This document shows positions 47,219-56,209 of a stretch of 64,000 nt of DNA, piece by piece. A model generated the notes under the pieces. It did not search any database. It was not told the origin of the DNA and saw nothing but the letters and a program-made list of their open reading frames with translations. This DNA comes from Desertibaculum subflavum (lineage in GTDB: Bacteria; Pseudomonadota; Alphaproteobacteria; Ferrovibrionales; Ferrovibrionaceae): positions 53,179 to 117,178 of the forward strand of contig QOZS01000013.1 in NCBI GenBank assembly GCA_003576705.1, written 5' to 3'. Position 1 is the stretch's first letter, and each line of letters begins with the position of its first letter. Made by a program: the position numbers and the translations under genes.

Positions 47219-47318
47219 GCGGCACCGGAACGGCTCGATTCCGAGAAACCGCCCGGCGCCTTCGACGATTGTTCCGCGGCGCGGCCACCGAGCGCGCAAT
47301 TGTCCCTGAGGAGGCAGC

Positions 47319-49718
47319 ATGGCCGAAAGCCCAAGCCACGTAATCTGGTTCAACGATCTGGAGCGAACCGATGTTGCCCGCGTGGGCGGCAAGAACGCAT
47401 CGCTCGGCGAGATGGTGCGCCATCTGGGCAAGGGCGGGGTCGTGGTGCCGCCGGGCTTCGCCACCACCGCCGAGGCCTATTGGCGCTTCATCGCCGCCAA
47501 TCGATTGAAAGAGGTCATTGCCGCCGCGCTGGACGATCTCGCGCAAGGCAGGGCACCGCTCCCCGAGGTAGGACAGACCATCCGCCGCGCCTTCCTGCGC
47601 GCCGAATGGCCGGATGACATGGCGCAGGCCATCCGGGATTCGTATGCGGAACTCTGCCGGCGCATCGGCCGCGCCGAGGCGGATGTCGCGGTACGCTCCA
47701 GCGCGACGGCCGAGGACCTGCCCGATGCGAGCTTCGCCGGTCAGCAGGAAACCTTCCTCAACATCCGCGGCGAGACGGCACTCCTCGATTCTTGCCGGCG
47801 CTGCTTCGCCTCGCTCTTCACCGACCGCGCGATCACCTACCGGCAGAACAAGGGGTTCGACCACCTCAAGGTCGCGCTCTCGGTCGGCGTGCAGGCGATG
47901 GTGCGCTCCGATCTCGGCGGCGCGGGCGTGATGTTCAGCATCGACACCGAGACCGGCTTCGACAAGGTCGCGATCATCGACGCCGCCTGGGGGCTCGGCG
48001 AGAACGTGGTGCAGGGCGCCGTCGATCCCGACGAATACCAGGTGTTCAAGCCTCTGCTTGGCCAGCCCGGCCTGAAGCCGATCATCGAGAAGCGGCTCGG
48101 CGGCAAGGCGCAGAAGATGATCTATGCGACCGGGGGCGAGCGGCCGACCCGGAACGTGCCGACCTCAAAGGCGGAGCGCGCCGCCTACGTGCTGTCGGAC
48201 GACGAGATCCTGACGCTCGGCCGCTGGGCTTGCGTGATCGAGGCGCACTATGGCTGCCCGATGGACATCGAATGGGCCAAGGACGGCGCGACCGGCCAGC
48301 TCTTCATCGTCCAGGCCCGGCCGGAGACGGTGCAGTCCCGCCGCCAGGCCGGCGAGTACCGCACTTACCGCATCCTCTCCAAGGGCCGCCGGCTCGCCAC
48401 CGGCCTCAGCATCGGCGAGGCCGTGGTGACCGGGCGGGTCTGCCTGATCGAAAGCCCGCGCGATATCGATCGCTTCGTCGACGGCGCCATTCTGGTGACG
48501 CAGAACACCGATCCCGACTGGGTGCCGATCATGAAACGCGCCGCGGCCATCGTGACCGACCGGGGCGGGCGCACCTCGCATGCCGCGATCGTCAGCCGCG
48601 AGCTCGGCCTGCCCGCCATCGTCGGCTGCGGCGACGCCACCCGGCTCCTGCACGAGGAGCAGGAGGTGACCGTTTCCTGCGCCGAAGGCGACCAGGGCTT
48701 CATTTATGAAGGCATCGCGCAATTCGAGACGGAGGTGCTCGACCTCTCCGACGTGCCGCCCACGCGGACGCAGATCATGCTCAACCTCGGCAATCCGGCC
48801 GCCGCCTTCCGCTGGTGGCGGATCGCCGCCGACGGCGTCGGCCTGGCGCGCATGGAGTTCGTGGTCGGCAACCACATCAAGGTGCACCCGATGGCGCTGG
48901 TGCATTTCGACACGCTGCAGGACGCCGAGGCCAAGCGGCAGATCACCGAACTGACCGCAGGCTTTGCGGACAAGACGGATTATTTCGTCGACCGCCTCGC
49001 CCGCGGCCTCGCCCGCATTGCAGCGGCGCAGCACCCGAAGCCGGTCATCATCCGGATGAGCGATTTCAAGACCAACGAATATGCCAACCTGATCGGCGGC
49101 GCCGCCTTCGAGCCGAAGGAGGAGAACCCTATGATCGGGTTCCGCGGCGCCTCGCGCTACTACTCGCCGCGCTACCGGGATGGCTTCGCGCTCGAGTGCC
49201 GCGCCATCCGCCGCCTGCGCGACGAGATGGGATTCGGCAATGTCGTGGTGATGATCCCGTTCTGCCGCTCCACCGCCGAGGCGGATCGCGTGCTCGAGGT
49301 GATGGCGGCAAACGGCCTGAAGCGCGGCGAGAGCGGGCTGCAGATCTACGTGATGTGCGAGATCCCCTCCAACGTCATCCTGGCCAAGGCCTTTGCCGAG
49401 CGCTTCGACGGCTTCTCGATCGGCAGCAACGACCTGACGCAGCTGACCCTCGGCGTCGACCGCGATTCCGAGGCGCTCGCCGAGCTGTTCGACGAACAGG
49501 ACGCGGCGGTGAAGTGGATGATCGAGAGCGTGATCCGCGCGGCGAACAAGGCCGGCGCCAAGATCGGCCTGTGCGGCCAGGCGCCGAGCGACCACCCGGA
49601 ATTCGCCGAGTTCCTGGTCGAATGCGGCATCGATTCGATCTCGGTGAGCCCGGACAGCTTCCTCGCGGTGAAACGCAAGGTTGCCGAGGCGGAAGCGCGG
49701 CTGCGCGCGAAGGGCTGA
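47319..49718 (+). CDS. ppsA: Phosphoenolpyruvate synthase
   Basis: A 799-residue three-domain enzyme that turns pyruvate and ATP into PEP, AMP and phosphate. The N-terminal ATP-grasp part has VGGKNASLGEM and RSSATAEDLPDASFAGQQ. The swivelling His domain has GGRTSHAAIVSRELGLPAIVG with phospho-carrier His421, the same number as in E. coli PpsA. The C-terminal PEP barrel contains GFRGASRYY and FSIGSNDLTQLTLGVDRDS. A GAGGAGG-like site precedes the ATG. It is transcribed away from ldhA, with the Crp/Fnr-type boxes in between: both act on pyruvate. Confidence 0.95.
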   Translation: MAESPSHVIWFNDLERTDVARVGGKNASLGEMVRHLGKGGVVVPPGFATTAEAYWRFIAANRLKEVIAAALDDLAQGRAPLPEVGQTIRRAFLRAEWPDDMAQAIRDSYAELCRRIGRAEADVAVRSSATAEDLPDASFAGQQETFLNIRGETALLDSCRRCFASLFTDRAITYRQNKGFDHLKVALSVGVQAMVRSDLGGAGVMFSIDTETGFDKVAIIDAAWGLGENVVQGAVDPDEYQVFKPLLGQPGLKPIIEKRLGGKAQKMIYATGGERPTRNVPTSKAERAAYVLSDDEILTLGRWACVIEAHYGCPMDIEWAKDGATGQLFIVQARPETVQSRRQAGEYRTYRILSKGRRLATGLSIGEAVVTGRVCLIESPRDIDRFVDGAILVTQNTDPDWVPIMKRAAAIVTDRGGRTSHAAIVSRELGLPAIVGCGDATRLLHEEQEVTVSCAEGDQGFIYEGIAQFETEVLDLSDVPPTRTQIMLNLGNPAAAFRWWRIAADGVGLARMEFVVGNHIKVHPMALVHFDTLQDAEAKRQITELTAGFADKTDYFVDRLARGLARIAAAQHPKPVIIRMSDFKTNEYANLIGGAAFEPKEENPMIGFRGASRYYSPRYRDGFALECRAIRRLRDEMGFGNVVVMIPFCRSTAEADRVLEVMAANGLKRGESGLQIYVMCEIPSNVILAKAFAERFDGFSIGSNDLTQLTLGVDRDSEALAELFDEQDAAVKWMIESVIRAANKAGAKIGLCGQAPSDHPEFAEFLVECGIDSISVSPDSFLAVKRKVAEAEARLRAKG

Positions 49719-49729
49719 CCGCCGCGCGC

Positions 49730-50587
49730 CTACCCCTCCGCCACCTCCTTGAAGCGGCGCAAGGTCTCGATCTGCTCGTCGAAGCGCGTCATCCGGTACA
49801 TCGGATAGAGCATCACCATGTCGGCGCCGAGCTTGCGCCAGCCATCGGCGGCGGCGGCCCAGCGCTGCGGGTCAGGCTCGTTCATGCGGAGCCAGCCTTC
49901 GATGCCGAATTTCGCCGGGTCGCGGCCGAAGGCCTTGAGATGGCCACGGAGCGTGGCGAGCTTCGCTTCCGCCTGCGCGTCCGGCGCGATGATCGGCATC
50001 CAGCCGTCGCCGAGCTCGGCGGCGCGCTTCACGACAGCGTCGGAGGCGCCGCCGAACCAGACCGGGATCGGCCGTTGCACCGGCGGCGGCACGATGTTGA
50101 CCTCGCACAGCTCGTGGAACCGGCCGGAAAAGCTGACCAGGTCCTCCGACCACAGCTTGCGCAGCACCTTGACCTGCTCCGCCTGGCGCGCCCCGCGCGT
50201 CTTCCACTCGGCGCCGAGCGCCTCGTACTCGACATGGTTCCAGCCGACGCCGATGCCGAGGCGGAGCCGGCCGCCGCTCAGCAGGTCGACTTCCGCCGCC
50301 TGCTTCGCCACCACGCCGGTCTGCCGCTGCGGCAGGATGAGCACGCCGCTCGACAGCCGGATCTGCTTGGTCACCGCGGCGAGGAAGGCGAGCGTGGTGA
50401 AGGTCTCGTGGAACGGATCGGTCTCGTTGTAGAGCGGCGACCAGCCGTCGCGCGCCGTGGCGCCGAACACATGGTCGGGCACCTCGATATAGGCATAACC
50501 CAGATCCTCCGCCGCCTGCGCCCAGTCGCGCATCTTCGCCGGATCGCTGCCGATATCGCGGGTGGGGAATTGCGCGTTGAGACGCAT
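49730..50587 (-). CDS. LLM-class luciferase-like oxidoreductase
   Basis: A 285-residue TIM-barrel flavin or F420 oxidoreductase of the luciferase-like monooxygenase class. Typical parts: AAEDLGYAYIEVPDHVFG, IRLSSGVLILPQRQTGVVAKQAAEVDLLSGGRLRLGIG in outline, and PVWFGGASDAVVKRAAELGDGW. The start at 50587 is preceded by an AGGGAGG site. Proteobacterial members usually use FMNH2 or unknown cofactors even when labelled F420-dependent. It converges with ppsA with an 11-bp gap. Substrate unknown. Confidence 0.87.
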   Translation of the reverse strand: MRLNAQFPTRDIGSDPAKMRDWAQAAEDLGYAYIEVPDHVFGATARDGWSPLYNETDPFHETFTTLAFLAAVTKQIRLSSGVLILPQRQTGVVAKQAAEVDLLSGGRLRLGIGVGWNHVEYEALGAEWKTRGARQAEQVKVLRKLWSEDLVSFSGRFHELCEVNIVPPPVQRPIPVWFGGASDAVVKRAAELGDGWMPIIAPDAQAEAKLATLRGHLKAFGRDPAKFGIEGWLRMNEPDPQRWAAAADGWRKLGADMVMLYPMYRMTRFDEQIETLRRFKEVAEG

Positions 50588-50842
50588 GGAGACCTCCCTG
50601 TGCTCGGGCATCTGCGCGGGCCCGATCCGTTCGCATTATGTGCCGGACCGCCGCCGGGCGCGAGCCGCCTGCCCCAACATTGTCATTATCGCCGCCGCGC
50701 CGGACGTGAATAGATGTCGGCACCGCACGGCGATTTTCGTTGCCGTGCCGGCATCCCTGGGGGGATTTCCAATCGTCGGTCCCGTTCCCGCCTGAAAGGC
50801 CAGCCGCCGGCTGGCCGGTCCGCTCATGCCGAGGAGGCACCC

Positions 50843-52732
50843 ATGGCCGCTGGTGACGATCTTCCGCTCTCGCTGGAAATCCCCTGGCAGCTTGCCTCCA
50901 CCACCCAGCTGCTGACCGCCGGCGAGCCGGACGAGACCACCATCACGTTCTTCACCTTCCGGCCCGATGACAAGGACCTGCTCGGGGCCTTCCCGGGCCA
51001 GAGCATCGTCTTCCTGAAGGTCGCCGTCTCCATCTCGCCCGCGGCCTTTCCGCCCGGCACCGCGCCGCCGATCGCCTCGGCGCTCGGCGAGGGCATCCCC
51101 TGCTTCCACATGCTGCTCGATCTCAACGTCCGCAAGGAGAATGGTCAGCTCGGCACCGACCGCCCCTACTTCCACGCCGCGGCCCCGCTGCGCCGGCAGA
51201 TGCTGCAGACCGGCGTGATCGGCACCGATCTGTTCGAGGGCGAGGCGAACAGCCAGTTCGTCGGTCGCAGCGGCAGCCAGGTGCACGAGGCGACTTCGAG
51301 CCATACCCGCACCTCCTCCCGCGCCGGCGGGATCAACGTGCTCGGCATCGGCGTCTCCGCCCGCACGTCGACGACCGACGTGACCGGCACGCGCGACGTG
51401 ACGCAGGTCACCGACACGACGACGCGGGAAGCCTCGCAGGAGCGGCGCGAGCTGGTCAGCCACATGACCAAGGTCGAGAACATCCTGACCCTGCTGAACG
51501 CCAAATATGTCGGCACGCCATATCTGAGCTTCTCGCTCTCGCCGCAGCCCTTGCAGCAGCTCTCGGCCGACGCCTCCGACCCGAGCCTCTGGTTCGGCCA
51601 GCTGCTGCAGCGGCGCTCCAGCGGCATCGAAGGTGTGCAGGAATTCACCGCGGTGATCCTGGTGCCGGAGGGCGAGGATTTCTGCGTGCATGCGAGGCTC
51701 CGCCGCGTCTGCGTGCTGGACGATCCGCCGGGCCCGCCGAACTTCCAGGAGCCGTTCAGCTTCACCGGCACGGCGCTCGGCCGGCTGCTCAACTATCTGT
51801 TCGACACCTTCCCGATCGGCACGCCGCTGGAGGAGCTGGATGTCGATCTGCTGCAGGGGCTGCCGCAGCCGGAGCTGTTCCCGCGCCCCGCCGTCGAGAT
51901 GTGGGTCATCAGCCCGGCCGGAGCGATGCTCGCCGACATCCTCTCGCCGCGGCCGCAGACGCTGTTGCAGATGAGCCGCGCGACGGTGAGCTACAAGACC
52001 TTCCTGGAGCTCTGGCTCGAGACCCTGCGCAGCGAATACGAGCGCGACCTCAACCGCTCGCCGCTCGAACGCGGCGTGCTGGTCGGCGAGGACCGCGAGC
52101 TCGATACCTGCTTCGCCTTCGCGGAAGGCAACGCCTTGAAGATCCTGAAGATCGCGACCAATGTCGGCCCGCTTGCCATGCTGCCGCTGCGCCCGGGCGA
52201 TCTCGATTTCGGCAGCCTGCGGCCGACGGCCCGCCCTTCGCGCCAGGGCATCAAGGCGCAGGCGCTGGAGACCGTCACGCGCTGGAATGCGCTGGAGCTA
52301 CGGCTGGCGACGCTGCTCGCCAATCACCGCGGCGGCTTCGCCAAGGGGCCCGGGCGGCTGAAGGATCCGCGCATCGCCGGCGTGCTGGTGCAACGCTGGG
52401 CCAAGCTCGCGGCCGATGATGCGGCCAATCTCGACTTCGCCGCCGCGGCGAACCTGCTGAAGCTGAACGACGCGCATCGCCGCGCGCTGAAAGCCGCCGG
52501 CGCCACCGACCTCAAGACCATCGCCCAGGCCGTCAAGGCGGCGGAGACCATCGACCGCTACAACCAGGATCTCGGCCGCCGCCCGAAAGAGGCGAAGGCC
52601 GACCGCGCGGCGCAGCCGGCGCCGATCGGCTTCCCGATCTCGGCGAAGCTGGCGGCGGAGATCCGCAAGCTGGTCGCCGACACGCTGCCGAGCGGCGAGG
52701 ACTCCGCGAAGCCCGGCCGGCGCCGCCGGTAG
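50843..52732 (+). CDS. Large protein of unknown function, coupled to a PhoD-like gene
   Basis: I do not recognise this 629-residue protein. It has no signal peptide or membrane helix. Visible parts: a beta-rich N-terminal domain (residues 1-130, LSLEIPWQLAST, then FFTFRPDDKDLLG); a Ser/Thr-rich segment (143-200) around a Gly-rich hydrophobic turn GGINVLGIGV, alternating polar and apolar like a beta-hairpin; a helical stretch (200-222); a beta region to about 400; a helical region (410-600); and a basic tail ending RRRR. GAGGAGG precedes the ATG at 50843. The next gene starts 23 bp downstream. The pair looks like one functional unit. Confidence 0.75.
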   Translation: MAAGDDLPLSLEIPWQLASTTQLLTAGEPDETTITFFTFRPDDKDLLGAFPGQSIVFLKVAVSISPAAFPPGTAPPIASALGEGIPCFHMLLDLNVRKENGQLGTDRPYFHAAAPLRRQMLQTGVIGTDLFEGEANSQFVGRSGSQVHEATSSHTRTSSRAGGINVLGIGVSARTSTTDVTGTRDVTQVTDTTTREASQERRELVSHMTKVENILTLLNAKYVGTPYLSFSLSPQPLQQLSADASDPSLWFGQLLQRRSSGIEGVQEFTAVILVPEGEDFCVHARLRRVCVLDDPPGPPNFQEPFSFTGTALGRLLNYLFDTFPIGTPLEELDVDLLQGLPQPELFPRPAVEMWVISPAGAMLADILSPRPQTLLQMSRATVSYKTFLELWLETLRSEYERDLNRSPLERGVLVGEDRELDTCFAFAEGNALKILKIATNVGPLAMLPLRPGDLDFGSLRPTARPSRQGIKAQALETVTRWNALELRLATLLANHRGGFAKGPGRLKDPRIAGVLVQRWAKLAADDAANLDFAAAANLLKLNDAHRRALKAAGATDLKTIAQAVKAAETIDRYNQDLGRRPKEAKADRAAQPAPIGFPISAKLAAEIRKLVADTLPSGEDSAKPGRRRR

Positions 52733-52754
52733 CACGATCGGCGAGGCGCGGCGC

Positions 52755-54389
52755 GTGAACGGCATCGAGCTCGGCCCGGTGGTCGGCCATACCGATCACC
52801 AGTCGACCCGCATCTGGATCCAGGTGTCCGACGATCCGCGGAACTACAAGCTGAAGATCGCCGGCGTCGGCACCTTCGACTTCGTTCCGACGGAAGCAGG
52901 GCCGCCTTTCGAGTTCCGCACCGCCATCGCCAAGGCGACCGGCCTGCGCCCCGACATCACCTATCGCTATGGCGTGCAGCGGCTGGGGCGCTTCCTCGGC
53001 AACGGGCGCGGCAAGGTCCGCGCCATGCCGGACCCCGCCTCGATGGCGCAGATCACCTTCTGCGTCATCTCCTGCAACGTGGCGGAGAGCGACGGCGCCT
53101 GGAAGGCCTTCGCCAAATTCGTCGAGCAGTCCAAGCCGCAATTCATCCTGATGATGGGCGACCAGCTCTATCTCGACGAGGACGGCGTCGATGTATTCCG
53201 CACCAAGCTGAATGCCAGCCCGAAGGCGCGCCGCAAGGCCATCGTCGAGAAGTACAGGATCAACTGGTCGCGCGAGTTGGTGCGCAAGGTGCTGGCCAAC
53301 ACCCCCGTCTACATGATGTGGGACGACCACGACATTCGCGACGGCTGGGGCTCCGGCGCCTCCGACAGCGAGACGCTGGTGGCGCGGCACCCGCGCGGCA
53401 CGCGCATCTTCGACAAATGCGATGCCTATTATCGGGATTGCCGCGACATCTACTGGCACTTCCAGGCCTGCCACAATCCGCGGCCGAGCGACGGCGTCGA
53501 TCCCGCGCTGCCGAACTACATCGACGGCCCGCCCGCCTCGCCCGCGCGCTACGCCATGCCGTTCGCGTTTCGCTGCGGCCGCGCGGTGGTGCTGATGCTG
53601 GACAGCCGCGGCGACCGCGACGGCTTCCGCGGCACCTTGCCGATCCTGGGCACCCGACAATGGGAATTCATCGACGACGTCCTGGAGAACATGGCGACAG
53701 AGGTCGAGGCGCTGGTGGTGATGACGCCGACACCGATCGCCTCCATCGACCCGAACGGGCAGACGATGACCTTGATGGGCGACCGCACCGACGACGTAGA
53801 GGCCTTCAAGGCCGGCGACGAGCAGAACGCGCTGTTCCCGCAGAACGGCGGCAACCTGCATGTGCTGCCCGCCCTCGCCAATGTGCATCTGTCACGGGTG
53901 ACGAGCGGGCTCGGCTTCGGCCAGCTCAATCTCGGCCGCTTTAAGATCACCAATATCGACGAGGCGCGCGATCAGTGGAGCCACAAATTCGCCCGCAAGG
54001 AGCAGGTGCGCCTGCTGCGCAGCGCCGGCCGCGCGTTGCGCGTCAACCGCGCCGCCGGCACGGCCCGCGGGCTGCTCTTCGTCTCCGGCGACATCCATGT
54101 CGGCGCCCGCTTCACCATCACGTCAGCCGATCCGCCCTATGAGGCGCTGTCGCTCACCTCGTCGGGGATCAGCACCATCTTCGAGCAGCAGCCGATGGTG
54201 CATACCCTGCTCGACACCTCGTTCGACGTGGCGCCCGGCATCCATTCCGAGCTGCTGGAGATCGTCACCGACGTGAATTTCGGCATCGTCCACGTCATCC
54301 CGACCGGCGGCGGCGCCGAGATCCAGGGCGTCGTCGCCCATGAAGGCAACTCGCTCGCGATCGGGCTCGATATCAGCCTCTTCCTCTAG
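52755..54389 (+). CDS. PhoD-like metallophosphoesterase without signal peptide
   Basis: A 544-residue protein of the alkaline phosphatase D (PhoD) family. Metal-site motifs: the Cys-containing FCVISCNVAESD opening, MMGDQLYLDEDG (Asp136 region), MWDDHDIRDGWG, and LFVSGDIHVGARF. True PhoD is exported by Tat and cleaves phosphodiesters; this one begins directly with the fibronectin-like N-terminal domain (GPVVGHTDHQSTRIWIQV) and lacks a Tat signal, so it should stay in the cytosol. The start is GTG 52755, 23 bp behind the unknown 629-residue gene, with GAGGCG upstream. The substrate, perhaps nucleic acid or phospholipid, is unknown. Confidence 0.85.
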   Translation: MNGIELGPVVGHTDHQSTRIWIQVSDDPRNYKLKIAGVGTFDFVPTEAGPPFEFRTAIAKATGLRPDITYRYGVQRLGRFLGNGRGKVRAMPDPASMAQITFCVISCNVAESDGAWKAFAKFVEQSKPQFILMMGDQLYLDEDGVDVFRTKLNASPKARRKAIVEKYRINWSRELVRKVLANTPVYMMWDDHDIRDGWGSGASDSETLVARHPRGTRIFDKCDAYYRDCRDIYWHFQACHNPRPSDGVDPALPNYIDGPPASPARYAMPFAFRCGRAVVLMLDSRGDRDGFRGTLPILGTRQWEFIDDVLENMATEVEALVVMTPTPIASIDPNGQTMTLMGDRTDDVEAFKAGDEQNALFPQNGGNLHVLPALANVHLSRVTSGLGFGQLNLGRFKITNIDEARDQWSHKFARKEQVRLLRSAGRALRVNRAAGTARGLLFVSGDIHVGARFTITSADPPYEALSLTSSGISTIFEQQPMVHTLLDTSFDVAPGIHSELLEIVTDVNFGIVHVIPTGGGAEIQGVVAHEGNSLAIGLDISLFL

Positions 54390-54405
54390 GACGCCGCGGC
54401 CGGCG

Positions 54406-55653
54406 TCAGTAGGTCGCCCTGATTCCCGACGTCGCCGGGCCGCTCTGCCGCACCACGCCGACGGCCGCGCGCACATCGTCCAGGTATTCCTGCAGCACCG
54501 GCGCGTGGACCAGCGACATCATGCGGTGGATACCCTTGGGTCTCTGCACCAGGCCGGGCAGCCACCCCTTCTCCGCCATGATCTCGGCGACGCGGAAGAC
54601 GTCGAACTCGTCGGACCCGTAGGCGACGATGGAAAGATCCGGCGCGCCCAGGATCTTCAAGCCGGGAATGGCGCCGATGCCGGCCCGGTAGGCGTCGACG
54701 AAGGCCATCAGCTCGCGGGCGATCCGCTGGTAGCCCTCGACGCCCAGGAATTGCAATGTCGCCCAGGCGCCGGCGATACCGCCGGCCGGCCGGGTGCCGA
54801 CTATGGTCGGCGTCAGGAAGCGGCCGTTCGGCCAGACGGTCTCGTCGAAGAACTGGAACCGCGCCTTGTCCGCCGTCCGGTACAGCACGGTGGACGACGG
54901 CTTCGGGCAGAAGCCGAATTTGTGCAGATCGGCCGAGAGCGAGCTGACGCCGGGCACGCGGAAATCGAAATCCGGGATCGCCCGCCCGATCATGCGCACG
55001 AAAGGCGCGAGATAGCCGCCGACGCAGGCATCGACATGCAGCCAGACCGCGCGCCGCTCCGCGATGGCGCCGAGCGCCGCGATCGGGTCGATCATGCCGT
55101 AGGAGAAGTTGGGCGCGGAGCCGACGAGCATGATGGTGTCGTCGTCGATCAGCGCCTCGATGGCGGCAAGGTCCATGCGCAGGTCCGGGCCGACGGGCGC
55201 GCGGCGAACCTCCAGGTCCATCAGCTTGGCGCCCTTGTTGAAGGCGGGATGCGCCGTCTCGGACGCGACGATGTTGCCGCGATGCTGCGCCGATCCTCTC
55301 TGCTTGCGCGACCAGTCGCGGCAGGCCTGGATCGCGGTGACGATGCTCTCGGTGCCGCCCGTCGTCATGAAGCCCTGCGCATCGGCCGGCGCCCCGAACA
55401 GGTCGAGCGCCATGTCGATCACCTCGGTCTCCATGCGCTTGACGCTGGGATAGGCCCGCGTCGCGCCGAGCGCGTTCTCTGAGAAATATTCGAAGAACCC
55501 CGCCTTGCCGATCTCGTACACCGCATCGTCGGCCTTGAAGTAGAACAGCGGCACGCGGCCGTGCTGCCAGTCGGCGTCGCCGTGCTTCATCGCCCGCATC
55601 TCATCGATGATCGCCGTGTGCGACCGGCCCCGCTCGGGCAGTTTGGTGCGCAT
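54406..55653 (-). CDS. PLP-dependent decarboxylase (group II / sphingosine-phosphate-lyase-like)
   Basis: A 415-residue PLP enzyme of the glutamate/tyrosine decarboxylase and S1P-lyase superfamily. The cofactor Lys is in SSLSADLHKFGFCPKPSS, and the Asp that holds the PLP nitrogen is in WLHVDACVGGYLAPF. TTGGTESIVTAIQACRDW binds the phosphate. The substrate may be an amino acid or a sphingoid-like phosphate; the sequence favours the S1P-lyase/MfnA side over E. coli GadB. AAGGAGG precedes the ATG. It lies 101 bp behind the universal stress gene on the same strand and converges with the PhoD-like gene. Confidence 0.85.
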   Translation of the reverse strand: MRTKLPERGRSHTAIIDEMRAMKHGDADWQHGRVPLFYFKADDAVYEIGKAGFFEYFSENALGATRAYPSVKRMETEVIDMALDLFGAPADAQGFMTTGGTESIVTAIQACRDWSRKQRGSAQHRGNIVASETAHPAFNKGAKLMDLEVRRAPVGPDLRMDLAAIEALIDDDTIMLVGSAPNFSYGMIDPIAALGAIAERRAVWLHVDACVGGYLAPFVRMIGRAIPDFDFRVPGVSSLSADLHKFGFCPKPSSTVLYRTADKARFQFFDETVWPNGRFLTPTIVGTRPAGGIAGAWATLQFLGVEGYQRIARELMAFVDAYRAGIGAIPGLKILGAPDLSIVAYGSDEFDVFRVAEIMAEKGWLPGLVQRPKGIHRMMSLVHAPVLQEYLDDVRAAVGVVRQSGPATSGIRATY

Positions 55654-55754
55654 GGAAAATCGTTCCTCCTTCAGTGAAAGGGGCGCCTCGCGAAGACGAA
55701 CAACGAAGCGCGGTCACGCGCGCGGCGCCTTCCACACGGTGTCGAGCGTCGTAC

Positions 55755-56186
55755 CTAGCCCGCCTTTCGTAGCACGAGGACGGAACACGTTGCATGCCGG
55801 GCCACATGCGCCGCGTTCGGACCGATCAGATAGTCGCGCATCTCCGGCCGGTGCGATTCCATTACGATCAGATCGCAGTCGACCTCCCGGGCAAGGGAGA
55901 GAATCTCGCCCGCGATGCTGCCGAAGCGAACTTCGTGCTCGCCTCCAGCCCTCTCCAATCCGTGTTCCGCAGCGATGGATACCAGCTTGTCGCGAGCGGT
56001 TGTGAACATGCCTTCAAGTTGAAGGGGGAAGTAGATACCCTCGAACATCGAGCGAGTGTCGCGCACCACGGTCATCAGTGTGACGTTGCCGCCGCTCGCG
56101 GCGGCAAGCTCTCTCGCCTGCGGTATCGCGAATTCCCAACTGCTCTTGTGGGCGAGGTCGATCGGTACGAGTATCGATCGGAACAT
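55755..56186 (-). CDS. Universal stress protein (UspA family)
   Basis: A 143-residue UspA-fold protein: FRSILVPIDLAHKSSWEFA at the start, CDLIVMESHRPEMRDYLIGPNAAHVARHATCSVLVLRK at the end in outline. The ATP-binding G-x2-G-x9-G(S/T) motif is changed: GPNAAHVARHATCSVLV, so nucleotide binding is uncertain. The start at 56186 has GGAGG 7 bp upstream; the ATG at 56192 is too close to it. It is 23 bp behind the P-type ATPase gene, so the two are an operon. Uses in such clusters are survival under low oxygen or starvation. Confidence 0.88.
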   Translation of the reverse strand: MFRSILVPIDLAHKSSWEFAIPQARELAAASGGNVTLMTVVRDTRSMFEGIYFPLQLEGMFTTARDKLVSIAAEHGLERAGGEHEVRFGSIAGEILSLAREVDCDLIVMESHRPEMRDYLIGPNAAHVARHATCSVLVLRKAG

Positions 56187-56209
56187 CGGCATCCTCCGCT
56201 GTGTCCGTC

